Shown here: piece by piece, positions 32,390-42,146 of the stretch | How the letters are laid out: each line of letters opens with the position of its first letter | Position numbering within the stretch: the first letter of the stretch is position 1 | Assembly (NCBI GenBank): GCA_027919835.1 | Contig: JANVFP010000010.1 | Location: 496,001-560,000, forward strand | Direction: 5' to 3' | DNA from: Lentinula raphanica | Taxonomy: Eukaryota; Basidiomycota; Agaricomycetes; Agaricales; Omphalotaceae | DNA length: 64,000 nucleotides | The notes under the pieces: model-generated | Seen by the model: the letters and a program-made list of their open reading frames with translations, nothing else | Told to the model about the DNA's origin: nothing | Database searches by the model: none | Program-made: the position numbers and the translations under genes

Positions 32390-33730
32390 ATGTGCCATTC
32401 TCTGATCTCAGCTCTGATCCCTCAGCCTCTAAGACCAGTCCCCATTGCCAGTTCAATTGGTATTGGTACCAATGGTCGTTCTGCTCACACTGGTGATTCT
32501 TCTCGTGCTCGACCTCTTCAGCCTCAGCGTAATACTTCCGCTGGTGGTCGTCCTGCCCCCGCTGGTAATTCATCCAGCGCCAGTCATCCAGCCCAGTCTG
32601 GTAATTCTTCCAGCGGTCATCCTGCCAGTGCCCCCGCTGGTAATTCATCCAGTGTCAGTCGTCCAGCCCAGTCTGGTAATTCTTCCAGCGGTCATCCTGC
32701 CAGTGCCCCCGCTGGTGATTCTTCCAGCGGTCGTTCTTCCCCTGCTCATAATTCGTCCAGTGCCAGTCGTCCAGCCTCCTCTGGCAATTCTAACGCCGGT
32801 CGTCCTGTCTCCTCTGGCAATCCTAACGCCGGTCGTCCTGCCTCCCCAGTAGTAATTCTCTCAGCGATCGTCCTGCCTCCCCCAGTAGTAATTCTCCCAG
32901 CGATCGTCCTGCCCCCGCTGTTGGAAATTCTACCAACAGAGAACCTCCTGCTGATGGAGTCCGAATTATCAGGGGTGTTTATTTCACAGAGGCATCTGAT
33001 GTAGAGCTCCTTGCACCTGACAATGAGTTCAACGATATCGAGGGTGACCTGTATGACTATCAGGATGGACAGTCAAATGCCAATACTGTTCCTGCGTTGG
33101 TACAGCCTCCGACGAACGAACCTGATGGCCAAGGCCGTCCCAGGCCCTCAGGTTCCCCTTTTCCAACGCCGACATCACCATCACCATCACCATCTACCAG
33201 TCGCCCTCAGTCCGAGTCGAACATTCCACAATTTCCACAATTACCTCCCGACACCATCGTCGAGGGTAAATTCTTCACCCGTTCCACTGGGGGACATTTG
33301 CCGGAGAGTTCAATGCTGTCAAAGGATCGATGGTGAAGACCCGTCTTTCCAGTGGAAATCAGACTGGGAATGAGAGTCCGATCTGGCCTGATATCAAGCA
33401 TAGGATGACTCCGAATAGTAAGGAACAGACTCCTGGCACTGACACCCTTCCACTGCCGCATGGTGGCACGCACATCAAAGGAACATTCTTTACTGCATCA
33501 GTTGGGCCAAAATTCAAGACGGCCAGCACATTCAATGCAGTGGAGGGGAATGCGTATAAGACTATCATCTACAATGATAACCAACTGAGAAACACTGCGA
33601 AAGAGGCTGCTACTAGTAGTGCCAACGAAGGTGAGCCAAGTTTTGCTTCCATCCCACTGGTCTGGAATCCTTCGTGCTGAATCTCATATTCGCAGACTTG
33701 TATCTGACAGACTCTCAGCTGATACGCTGA
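32390..33730 (+). pseudogene. NEFN triple-repeat family gene E, with two homopolymer frameshifts
   Basis: A longer relative of A-D. An N-terminal Ser/Gly/Pro repeat region (GNSSSGHPASAPA-type units) precedes unit 1: IIRGVYFTEASDVELLAPDN then EFNDIEGDLYD. Unit 2 is VEGKFFTRSTGG and, in another frame, FAGEFNAVKGSMVKT. Unit 3 is HIKGTFFTASVGPKFKTAST then FNAVEGNAYKT. The phase-1 terminal intron (33,631-33,695) and last exon encode DLYLTDSQLIR, matching the family plan. Two steps break the frame, both one base short in a homopolymer: CCCC at 32,844-32,847, where the neighbouring repeat has CCCCC, and GGGGG at 33,289-33,293. If these are sequencing errors the gene is intact; if real it is a pseudogene. 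The rest shows no other damage. Confidence 0.6.
32536..32920. repeat. Coding minisatellite in gene E
   Basis: Degenerate tandem units of about 36-60 bp built on AATTCTTCCAGCGGTCATCC and relatives, encoding GNSSS-type repeats. The last two units are AGTAGTAATTCTC-CAGCGATCG copies that differ by the missing C described for gene E. Confidence 0.65.
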
Positions 33731-34733
33731 GTGGCATTACCTAGCAGATAGTCTGTGAATGGTCCTGGGCCTGGCGCATTATGGACCTACGGTGTCAAAT
33801 TCCAGTATATGTTTTGTTACAGGATATCGCACTGGGATCTTCGAGAATCTTGCACTCCCGACCCAGCCTTAAGTTATCGAGTCACTTTTGATGTACATCG
33901 TTCATGCCTGGTTCTCAAGTTTTTATGATTGTCACTCTGATGATCCTCACGAGTCACTATTCCTTACTATGCTTGGCTCTACACACGACCACGAGCCTCT
34001 ATTTACCTGTACGACATCGAGATATCATTTACTTGCTCAATTTCCGAGTCTATGTATTATCAACCTGGATGTTTGTTGTCAGTTGTCACCTCACTGTCGG
34101 GGCCATATGCCTTCTCCCAGAGCCTCAAATCAAATGTACGACTTCACTGAGAGACCCACTGGTTGCCCACTGGACCCATTGGTCAAGGGGACGAGCTTGG
34201 AGATGAGATAGTACAAGTTTTGACATTGCCATAAACACACCGCTATGCAATCAAAATTCAAGGCAGGAGCTTCACTATGCATAGATCTCATATTGGGCGA
34301 ATCAAAGTTCGAGCAAGAATCGAATCACATTGTCGTCGATCATTGTAAGTATTACCCCCCGGCCAACTACTTACTTACTTTACATCACGGTATCCAGATT
34401 CAAGCACACAATCACAATCCAAGTCCATCCAAATGACAGTCAATATCCCATATTCCAATAAAACACATACACGTACATAGCTGTCATAAATCATAATGTA
34501 GAATGTAGACTCGATAATACGCCACCAACTGGATGGGAGCTTTATCCAGCAGGGCACCTTGTACGAGTCAGCCGAAGGCTGCTTTGATGTAGGCTCGATG
34601 ATACGCCAATCAACTGGATGTGTGAGCTTTTGGGTCCAGTTGGGCACCTTGTACGAGCCCAAGCGGCCGAGAGATGAGGTGAAACTGCCCTTGGCCCCTT
34701 GGCCCCTTGGTATGTATATGATTCAATGATTCG
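33731..34733. other. Intergenic; 3' flank of gene E with duplicated segments
   Basis: About 1 kb without a gene. It contains a segment shared with the region after gene B (GACATTGCCATAAACACACC, matching about 22,008), the dispersed array repeat at 34,360, and the tandem repeat listed separately. Confidence 0.45.
34504..34658. repeat. Imperfect tandem duplication, unit about 84 bp
   Basis: TGTAGACTCGATAATACGCC at 34,504 and TGTAGGCTCGATGATACGCC at 34,588 each lead to CAACTGGATG and, later, GGGCACCTTGTACGAG. Two copies only; no coding sense. Confidence 0.7.
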
Positions 34734-36209
34734 TCAAACACCTTCGCCTTGGTCCAGTTCTTCCGCGAGTACCTCGACTTTTCTCTACAACGAAAATAAA
34801 AGACGAAAACGAAAATTCGACACGGCGATAGATAAACGATAAACGATTGAAGCGCAAATCAAGGGGGACGTACCCTAAACGTCGTCGTCCGGCCTTCCAA
34901 AACAGCTTTTAACACTCTCAGCTGCCACTTGAGTCTCCGACCGAGCGAACGCCGGATGGGTTTGTCGTGTTGCGATAGACGCTCGACGAAGGCGCGGTAG
35001 ACGCGGTCGTCTCGGGCGAAATAGGCTGTCTGTGGAAAAGAGGGGTTGGTCAGTGGGGTGGGGGGGTTTTTTTCCGCAAAGTTACCGGGATAGGGTCACC
35101 CTGGATGGACTCCAACGCTAATGTCCAGGCTGCGAGTAGAAGGAGATCTGAGATGGCATTTGCGATGCTAGAAATGATAAATTGAGAGTCGTAGGGAAAT
35201 GAAATCACTCACTAGTCCTCAAGCGAAGCAATCAACTCTGCTTTCCCCAACTCCCTCGTGGCGAACTTTCTAACCGCGGCATCTGCCGTTTTCACAGGTT
35301 CCCCCGCGGTTCCTGCCCGTAGAGCGATCACCACATTGGCGGTTTGGGTGTGTATCCACTTGTCGCCCTCGGACATGATCAGCGTCTGCATGAACGACGC
35401 GGTGAGATCGCTCTGGGATTTGGCGAGACCGAGGTCGATGGCGAGTTTGAGGTTGGTCCGGAGGGCTTTGAGTAGTCGTTTTGTCTGGGGCATTCGGAGC
35501 TCGGGGTCGGAAAGATGGTTGATGTAGCGAGAGAAGGAGCCGAGGAGGATGATGGCGACGTCGCGGTGGGATTGGCCGATGCGCATGGCGTGGAGGAGGG
35601 GAGTGACGTCTCCCGATTTGCGGAGGAGGAGCTGGAATGATATTAGCTGTGGGTGGAGAGGTTGAAGGGATCTTACATGAAAGGCTCTGTCTCTGACTTG
35701 CATGAGATACATCACGTCCTTCCTCTCAACAGCGGCCAAGATTTCGAAAGGCTATAGGAGAGAATTGAGCGGGTTGAACAGGATTTAGATATTTTGTGGC
35801 GTATGACCTGGGGTTCCTTCCACGCCGGGTTGGACTTTGGATTCGGTTGGGGATGATGATGATTGGATTGAGAGGGAGAGTTCGGGGGAGAGGAGAGTTG
35901 TGTAGAAGCAGAACTCGGAGATCTTGAATGAGCACCGTCTTGGGAATCATCGTCGTCGTCGTCGATGTCGGCCTCTGGGGATGGGCTCCGTCGGAGTTGT
36001 CTGAGGATGGCCCTGGGAGCTATTTGCTCAGCCTCACGTTGGATGAAAGCTGGAGATTACGGGTACCATTGGGAAACTGGAAAAAGTACGGAAGACTTAC
36101 AAGTGTTGGGAAGACGATCTGGCAGACAGGGATTAGAAGGGTGGGATTTGCGTGGATGTGGATCTGAGGTGTTTCCAAGGGATTGGACTATGGGCCTATA
36201 GTTAAACAT
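34734..36209 (-). CDS. Conserved fungal protein of unknown function (helical)
   Basis: Six or seven exons join without a break. The start at 36,209 gives MFNYRPIVQSLGNTSDPHPR. An intron then leads to REAEQIAPRAILRQLRRSPS and an Asp/Ser/Pro/His-rich disordered part. The folded core is PFEILAAVERKDVMYLMQVR, LLLRKSGDVTPLLHAMRIGQ, SHRDVAIILLGSFSRYINHL, LLKALRTNLKLAIDLGLAKS, DLTASFMQTLIMSEGDKWIH, then ISDLLLLAAWTLALESIQGD and AYFARDDRVYRAFVERLSQH. The end is RKVEVLAEELDQGEGV. All helix, about 400 residues, reminiscent of conserved uncharacterised mushroom proteins; I know no function. It is the only apparently conserved single-copy gene inside the island. Confidence 0.7.
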
Positions 36210-36473
36210 GGTATGCAGAAATAGGTGAAACTGGTGAAGGTGTTAAAAAAGGCCATTATAATTCGGCAGGCATTTTCATACCTTGTCCTTCTTCTGGTCA
36301 CTCTCCTTATTCTCAACTAACCCAGTGTATTATTTCTCTGGATATACAACGAAATCCTCATAGTAACGTCTCCTCGGATTCAAAGGCGATCACTTGAACT
36401 TGAAACAAACAGCCCGGCTTGGTTTTTTCCCAATGGAGATCCCAAAGGATCTTGTGTGGGCCAAATCCACTTT

Positions 36474-36615
36474 CAGAAGGTCAGGAACAAGCTGATACAG
36501 GACTGAGTAAGAGATTTATGCTGTCGCTCTCCCCAAGAATTTAAATACGCTCTTTACCTGCTAGAAAACGGATATCAAGCCTTTCCTCTCGTCCAACCCT
36601 CTCTTTCTATCCAAT
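36474..36615. repeat. Copied promoter/leader segment (copy 1)
   Basis: CAGAAGGTCAGGAACAAGCT through ACGCTCTTTACCTGCTAGAA to CCCTCTCTTTCTATCCAA is about 90% the same as 42,009-42,146, which lies upstream of the amino-acid permease. Here it precedes a gene fragment of a different family. Confidence 0.8.
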
Positions 36616-37166
36616 CAACAAAAGATCAACCACAAAATGTCGAGAATCTTCCCACATCCAAGAAGAAGAAAGTAACGGGCACAAATCGTCGTGGCAACGT
36701 AGCACAAATCATCCATATGAATGAGGTCAAACCTCGCTCCATTGCCTACGCCGCTGTTCATGTGTGTGCCTTCCTTCATGTCATTATCCTCATCTGAACA
36801 CATGCTTGTTTAGCTGCATTTTGCCCTCAGTGATGCCTCCCATTGGACCAATACTCATATGGGCTACAATTATCTAGACCTGTGGAACTTCGTCGTCGAC
36901 TTTTTTGAGGATCCACAGAATGAAGAGGAGGAGAAGCAAGCGAAGGAACTTCTAAAATGGTGGAACGAGTGCGTGACAACTTTGCTCCCCGTTTCAAGCA
37001 TTCCACTGATACGTTCTTCAACAGCCGCATCTTCACTGGTACCGGCTCCGCTGCCAACAGCCGTGGCACCAAGATGACCTCTCGCAGAAACGACAAACGG
37101 CAACATGTTTCCACCCCTCTACATGATATTTCTATGAGTGCGAGCAATGCGGGACTCACTGGGTAA
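36616..37166 (+). pseudogene. Fragment of a DUF6698-like mushroom gene family
   Basis: An exon reads KKKKVTGTNRRGNVAQIIHM and NEVKPRSIAYAAVH, and a 52-nt intron leads to LHFALSDASHWTNTHMGYNY and LDLWNFVVDFFEDPQ, ending LLKWWNE. This resembles proteins of a large Agaricomycete-specific family (DUF6698-like, often transposon-associated). No ATG lies upstream in this frame before the copied promoter segment. After WWNE the sense continues in a different frame (RVRDNFAPRFKHSTDTFFNS). So it lacks a start and is frameshifted: a relic. The family name is a moderately confident guess. Confidence 0.45.
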
Positions 37167-38317
37167 AGGCTCGCCAATGCAACTGGTGCAGGAGGACTCA
37201 CCGGGGTGTTCTAACCAACCCACGATTTAAATCACAAATCTATGCTGTACTCACTTTGAATATGATCATATTTATTTGAAAACTGTTTATCTGTGTCCAT
37301 GGTCGAACAAGAACCAACCATGAGCTATCACTGTCAGAAATCCTAATGCATTGATGATATCGCTTCGATGTCGCGTACTCTCATATGTGAATACAAACAC
37401 AAAGCAATCCTCTCTGAAGAATGCAGCTTGGACATAGGTATTAGGTCAATCTCACAGCCAAGTGGTGCTAATTGCTTGGTGAACACATCGTTTCCGCAAT
37501 GATTACTATGGTACTACCAGGGTACTACATGAGATCACAAGAATTTGGCAAGATCGTACAAAAATTGCAAGACTGTCAAAGTGACGGCGTATTAGCTTCA
37601 CCACTATGTGGCTATAAAGTAACCGTGGCACACGGTTTGTGCTCGCGAAGGAAGCATCAAATCCAGTCTTTTACACGTAGTTACTTTATGTACATTAGAG
37701 ATTCAGTACTCAGTCTTCAATCAAGAGGACTTCACCAGCCTCAGGAGTTTGAATAAGAGGTACAGTCACCAATGTGATGCTGACAATGTGCATCAGGAAT
37801 TGTGGTCAGTGGTCGTTCATGAATGGTTTTCAAGAATCAAGATCGCGCTATTCAACTTGAGAATTCTGCATGTAAATAGCATTGTAGATGACAGGCATAT
37901 AAGCAGAGAGAATGAACAGGATATAGCACAAAAACTCACTTGAAGCAGCATATTGCATTCTATTGCACTCCTGAATTCTTTCTCCTTCAAAGCCTCGAAG
38001 CTCAAATTTCTGCCTCCTCAACCCATTCAGCAACACAAAGAACCCTTTCACCATTCAGCTGGAACATATCCTGAGAGTGTCGAAGAGAAAGGGCCAGATT
38101 TGAGCGGGAAATCATGCATATATGTCAGGACGAGGTCGAGCATGAAAATTCTATCGGGAGCCCGACTTTTACAAATAAGTACAAACTCGGACACCACTCT
38201 CTGTCCTCACATGAACCCACTTGCTTCGCTTCGCTCGCAACTAGTCCCCTTGGCCACTGAGAGGCTCGCCCTGGGCTCGCTGCCGAACACCACGTGGTGG
38301 TGGTTCTGGTACAAGGG
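37167..38317. other. Gene-poor stretch
   Basis: About 1.15 kb. On the - strand at about 38,054-37,940 a short exon-like frame reads MVKGFFVLLNGLRRQKFELR and GFEGERIQECNRMQYAAS up to a good donor (GTGAGT), but I find no convincing continuation. It may be a gene fragment. The remainder shows nothing I can name. Confidence 0.35.
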
Positions 38318-38330
38318 GTGGAGGTGTCAC
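38318..38330. repeat. LINE target-site duplication, 3' side
   Basis: GTGGAGGTGTCAC, directly next to the poly-T (poly-A on the element's strand) at 38,331. Identical to 40,071-40,083. Confidence 0.85.
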
Positions 38331-40070
38331 TTTTTTTTTTTGTGGAGCGTTAACACTTTCGGGCAGGTCGACATTGTCACCTCCTTCGAGCCGCTTTGGG
38401 CTGCATCTTGCAAGGCATCATTCCGAGCGTGATGCAACCAATCCACCCGAGGAAATGCTTTATGCACGGGCACCCAGTAAGTGCCCAGTGTGAGACTCCG
38501 GATCGACAGTGATTTAGGGCATATTGTTGTTAGCATAATAAGAAAAAGAGAAAAAAGACTTGCATATAAACCCATACTCATTCACCTTCAAAGTCGTCGT
38601 CGATCCGTCTACTCACTAAAACCCCGGTCTCCCTGTGCTTACTGGGGAGAATGTCATTATCTAGAATGACCAGATTCCATGTGCCTCGCATCACTTTTTT
38701 AGACAACCGTTTTGTCCCGGACTTCTTCGATACAGTCAACCTGTCCAACTCGTATCTACTCCGAATGGTCCAATCCCATTTGTTCAAAATTTGTATTCTC
38801 GAGGGTGCGTCTTTCCCACCTATCACCCGTTCATTTCTTAATTTCCAGATCAGATACATCGATTCTGATACTATTATATGGAAGAGTCTTGAGAGTCCAG
38901 GGCTCTTTTTTCCATCTTCTTTCTTGAGGTCGATTAGCCCGCACCCCATGATCACTCCAAAGTTAATGTCTTTCCATTGGGAGCCTGTTGCTTCCCATAC
39001 TTCTTTCGCTCTCTCCCATACTTCACGTTGGCCTGGGATCTCGCACTCTACTAGAATGTGCTCCAATGTTTCTGGTACACGGCAGTGAGGGCACTCTGCT
39101 CTATTTTCCATTGATGGTATGTTTTTCCAGTAATCTCCAACTTTGTACCCGTTGTGTATTGCCATCCACAGGAAATATCGTGCTTTCCTGTTGAAATCTT
39201 TGTGACGGATTGACTTCCATATTGCTGCCGTACTGGGTGTGGGTATACTCAAGTCATCTGCACATGCTTTGATTCGCTCTATATTAATTCCAGTGTCTCG
39301 CCTTGCAAGCGCTTTGGTATGGGTCTTCCCCTTCCGCTTTTCTCGCTGTATGTACTTTGTTGCTGATGACTGTGTTAGTACTTTCAGTTTCATCCCTGAG
39401 AGGTGCAGTTTTCCCTCAATCTTCAAGTTGATTTCGTCAGGGACTGGTTTTTCTCTTCCCTCATTTGCCAGTCTATCCACTTCTTCGTTTCCCCGGATTC
39501 CAGCATGGCCCTTAACCCACTCTAGGGTGGTTGTTGCTTGCCGTTTTCGTATGCTTGCAACGGTTGCTTTAATTTCTTGAGCATTTTCGGTGTTGATGTA
39601 TCCTTCATCCTCCCACTTTTGTAGGTGTTGTGTTAATCCATTCACATAGGACTTTGAGTCGCTCTTTATGACCATCGTTCTGCGTTTATTTACAGTGTCC
39701 ACCGCAGCTTTGATGGCAATAATTTCTCCGGTTTGGTTCGTTTGTCGCATTTCGCTTGGGAGTCTTATCGCTCGGTCTTCATAATCTCCATTAGGGAAAT
39801 GTACACCGGATCCTGCAGAGGCTTCATCGGATCCGTTATTCATGCACGATCCATCTGTGTATACCACAACTGGACCTCGCTCATCTGTATTACTCCATTC
39901 CTGTAGCAGAATTTCATTACATTCCTCTCCTTCTGTGAAAATTCGGAAAGCATCGGACAGGGATCCATTTGTAGTCAGTTTGTGGTCAAATTTGTGTGAG
40001 TTTTCATCTACTTCATTGTCTCTTTCCTCATTCTCATAGTCTTCTGGCTGCTTTTTGAGAGGATTCCATT
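38331..40070 (-). mobile_element. 5'-truncated LINE (non-LTR retrotransposon)
   Basis: About 1,740 bp on the - strand, ending in an A tract (11 A on the element strand, plus-strand T's at 38,331-38,341) and bracketed by the 13-bp duplication GTGGAGGTGTCAC. It retains only the C-terminal part of ORF2: the RNase H domain and the zinc-knuckle-like tail. The reverse transcriptase and endonuclease parts are missing, as usual for truncated target-primed insertions. The RNase H domain points to a Tad/I-type clade. Confidence 0.88.
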
Positions 40071-40113
40071 GTGGAGGTGTCACTTTCTCAAAGGACGGAC
40101 TCGGGAGATACAT
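38578..40113 (-). CDS. LINE ORF2 C-terminus: RNase H and zinc-binding tail
   Basis: 511 residues, uninterrupted. RNase H motifs are all there: VVVYTDGSCMNNG (first Asp), QTGEIIAIKAAVD (Glu), MVIKSDSKSYVNG (Asp), LEWVKGHAGIRGNEEVDRLA (His and last Asp). A CxxC...H...C region (ECPHCRVPETLEHILVEC) matches the zf-RVT tail of fungal LINEs. The first 15 residues (MYLPSPSFEKVTPPQ) come from host target DNA including the duplicated site, so the apparent start codon is accidental. An open frame this long shows that the insertion is young. RNase H removes the RNA strand during target-primed reverse transcription; alone it is not expected to mobilise the element. Confidence 0.85.
   Translation of the reverse strand: MYLPSPSFEKVTPPQWNPLKKQPEDYENEERDNEVDENSHKFDHKLTTNGSLSDAFRIFTEGEECNEILLQEWSNTDERGPVVVYTDGSCMNNGSDEASAGSGVHFPNGDYEDRAIRLPSEMRQTNQTGEIIAIKAAVDTVNKRRTMVIKSDSKSYVNGLTQHLQKWEDEGYINTENAQEIKATVASIRKRQATTTLEWVKGHAGIRGNEEVDRLANEGREKPVPDEINLKIEGKLHLSGMKLKVLTQSSATKYIQREKRKGKTHTKALARRDTGINIERIKACADDLSIPTPSTAAIWKSIRHKDFNRKARYFLWMAIHNGYKVGDYWKNIPSMENRAECPHCRVPETLEHILVECEIPGQREVWERAKEVWEATGSQWKDINFGVIMGCGLIDLKKEDGKKSPGLSRLFHIIVSESMYLIWKLRNERVIGGKDAPSRIQILNKWDWTIRSRYELDRLTVSKKSGTKRLSKKVMRGTWNLVILDNDILPSKHRETGVLVSRRIDDDFEGE
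40071..40083. repeat. LINE target-site duplication, 5' side
   Basis: Second copy of GTGGAGGTGTCAC, at the truncated 5' end of the element. Confidence 0.85.
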
Positions 40114-40282
40114 TATGTACTTAACAGGCTGTTACAGGAGATAACTTACACAACGCTAAATGTAGTCAAGAACAGCTTCAAGGACTTTGACTCTATAGTT
40201 GACTCCTATTGACTCTAGATCTATAGTGATATATAGGTCCATAACCGCTGCAGCAAAGCATATGTAGCGTACTACAATGTGA

Positions 40283-41157
40283 CTACCTGATTGTATCCAA
40301 CTCACCATCCGTCATACCTTCTGTTGTTACGAAACTCAGCATAAGAGATTCAAAGTGAATGAAAGTGATCGTATACTTACCTGTATCGACGGAGGAGGTG
40401 CAAACGGTAGTTCGGTACATGTTACGATTCACTATGTTGAACTTGTTATGGCCGTCGAAAGAAGCATTGCGCAAGCGAGGAAAGAATGAGCCCTTCACCA
40501 CCTTCAAGTTATTGAAAGAGTTAGTATGGCCAGCATTCTGAGCCTCAAACTGGCTTGGGCCGGGGCTTGGGCTTGGAGAGGTTTCGACAACTTTTGGGAT
40601 ATGAAGATTCCAAGCTTCAGCTCCGACCAATTTTCCATGAGACCGTATCTCGACCATTGAACCTTTTACGATGTTGAAAACGTTGTCTTGGCAAAATTTT
40701 ACATCCTTGCAATCTGAGAGAACAGATCACTACTGTACTACTTTCGAAAGAGGTTGATTGACCTACCTGGAAAGTAATCTCCTTCAACAAGGTCTGGAGC
40801 CGGTTCCGAGTCGTCATCTTCATCGGCGAACTTTGGGTGAATGCAAGAACTCCCTTGGATGTCATGCTCTGGATTGCGATTGGCACAACAGGTACATGTA
40901 TCATCCTCCAAGATGTATTTGTCGCCCTCGACCCTGTTGAATACATTGCCGCGATGAAATGTGAGACGGCGCGATCCGGCAAAGTTTCCCAGGCTAATGA
41001 TCTTAGCAAGAGCGGCGTCTGGCGATGGACTCGTCGGAGGTGCTGGACAAGGAGGTAAGTAGAAGATTGGGCTTGCTTCTTGATACGCACACATGATGGG
41101 CTCTGAGAGAGTGAAGTTGAAGCATGAAGCTCCTTGAAAATACCAGCCTTGGGTCAT
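40283..41157 (-). CDS. NEFN triple-repeat family protein F (divergent)
   Basis: Distant member on the opposite strand. The start used is the ATG at 41,157 (MTQGWYFQGASC); MCAYQEASPIF at 41,094 is an alternative. Unit 1: IISLGNFAGSRRLTFHRGNV then FNRVEGDKYI, followed by an acidic, Cys-containing stretch (LEDDTCTCCANRNPEHD). Unit 2 is split by an intron: LVEGDYFPD then CKDVKFCQDNVFNIVKGSM. Unit 3: VVKGSFFPRLRNASFDGHNK then FNIVNRNMYRT. The Pro/Ser-rich linker between units 2 and 3 is conserved in style (SPSPSPGPSQ). A phase-1 intron leads to a last exon encoding EGMTDGELDTIR. It thus has the same plan as A-E, but N-V-F-N or N-K-F-N replaces N-E-F-N. Intact and probably functional; function unknown. 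Confidence 0.65.
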
Positions 41158-41410
41158 GTCCAAAAGTCAGTAAGGTACTAGGGGACAAGCAAATTCCGAC
41201 CTATTCGGAGTAAGTATTCCGACAACCCTTATATGTGCTCGTGGGAATTGCCAAATTTCTGTTCGGTATTTGCGTTCATCAGCCAGTATCTCAGCTCATA
41301 GAGAGCCTTCTTTAAATCTCTTTCATAGATATCTTCATATACATCTTAGGAGTAGGCCCAAATTTTTCTGTGAATTTAGAACCCTACTATCATTACCCTA
41401 GTTCTTCAAA

Positions 41411-41582
41411 TACCAGTAGTTTTTCAAAATCCATTTCCGCTCGTATTTTTTAGTTTTCACACAAACTAACCTTCGGGATTTCAAGAAGCATGTATCGCAA
41501 GCATAATCCGAAGTTCCGGTGAGCTGAATCCACGGGATGGTGGAATCGGAAGGGTTTCAAATTTTTTGAAAAACTACTGGTA
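41411..41582. repeat. Inverted repeat pair, possible small hairpin element
   Basis: TACCAGTAGTTTTTCAAAA at 41,411-41,429 and its exact reverse complement at 41,564-41,582. The 134-bp interior is AT-rich. It may be a degenerate MITE; no target duplication is evident. Confidence 0.55.
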
Positions 41583-41950
41583 CTGGCATTTTTCAGTACC
41601 GGCAACGATATTTTGACCCAAAGACATCCTTTTCCTGCTTGGAAAAATACATAGCGAGGTCAAGTATACACCATGCTACACTGTACTTGAAGCCGGTAGC
41701 TGTCCGGAAGATGTGTGCTGTTTCGGAAGCACATCTTTGTTGTTTTTTGAAAAAGTGGGGTAATGATAGTACTATGTGTTGGAGTTACCTACCGACTGTA
41801 ACCTATTTGTGACTCTCGGTCACATTGTTCTGTGTCCCTCTGTACTCGTAGCAGTCTACCGTCTCCCTGTGAGATGAGCATTCGCTGCACGTAAGGCATT
41901 GGGCCCGGCTGTTCCCTTGTGGGACCCCACCTCTGGTGGAGCCGTGTACT

Positions 41951-41977
41951 TTCCTTCCTTCCTTCCTTCCTTCCTTC
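41951..41977. repeat. CTTC microsatellite
   Basis: Nearly seven TTCC/CTTC units in a row. Confidence 0.9.
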
Positions 41978-42008
41978 ATCCTTCTCACCTAAGGTCTCTG
42001 ATAAACAC

Positions 42009-42146
42009 CAGAAGGTCAGGAACAAGCTGATACACGACTAAGAGATTTCTGCTGTCCTGCTCCGCAAGAATTTCAATACGCTCTTTACCTGCTAGAAAAC
42101 GGATATCAAGCCTTTCCTCTCGCGCAACCCTCTCTTTCTATCCAAC
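42009..42146. repeat. Copied promoter/leader segment (copy 2, upstream of the permease)
   Basis: Partner of 36,474-36,615. It lies 300 bp before the permease start and probably represents the original position, since the permease is intact and the other copy precedes a relic. Confidence 0.75.

Larger units (their letters stand above)
41158..42008. other. Intergenic with inverted repeat and microsatellite
   Basis: 850 bp without a gene. It holds a 19-bp perfect inverted repeat 134 bp apart and a CTTC microsatellite (both listed). Confidence 0.45.

Noticed and set aside
32536..32920. Regular repeats in gene E considered as a CRISPR-like array
   Set aside because: Units are degenerate, codon-phased and coding (Gly/Asn/Ser), with no unique spacers, and the genome is fungal.
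37472..37943. Short frames at 37.5-37.9 kb considered as small genes
   Set aside because: No known motifs, no plausible exon chain, and AT-rich composition like the surrounding spacer.
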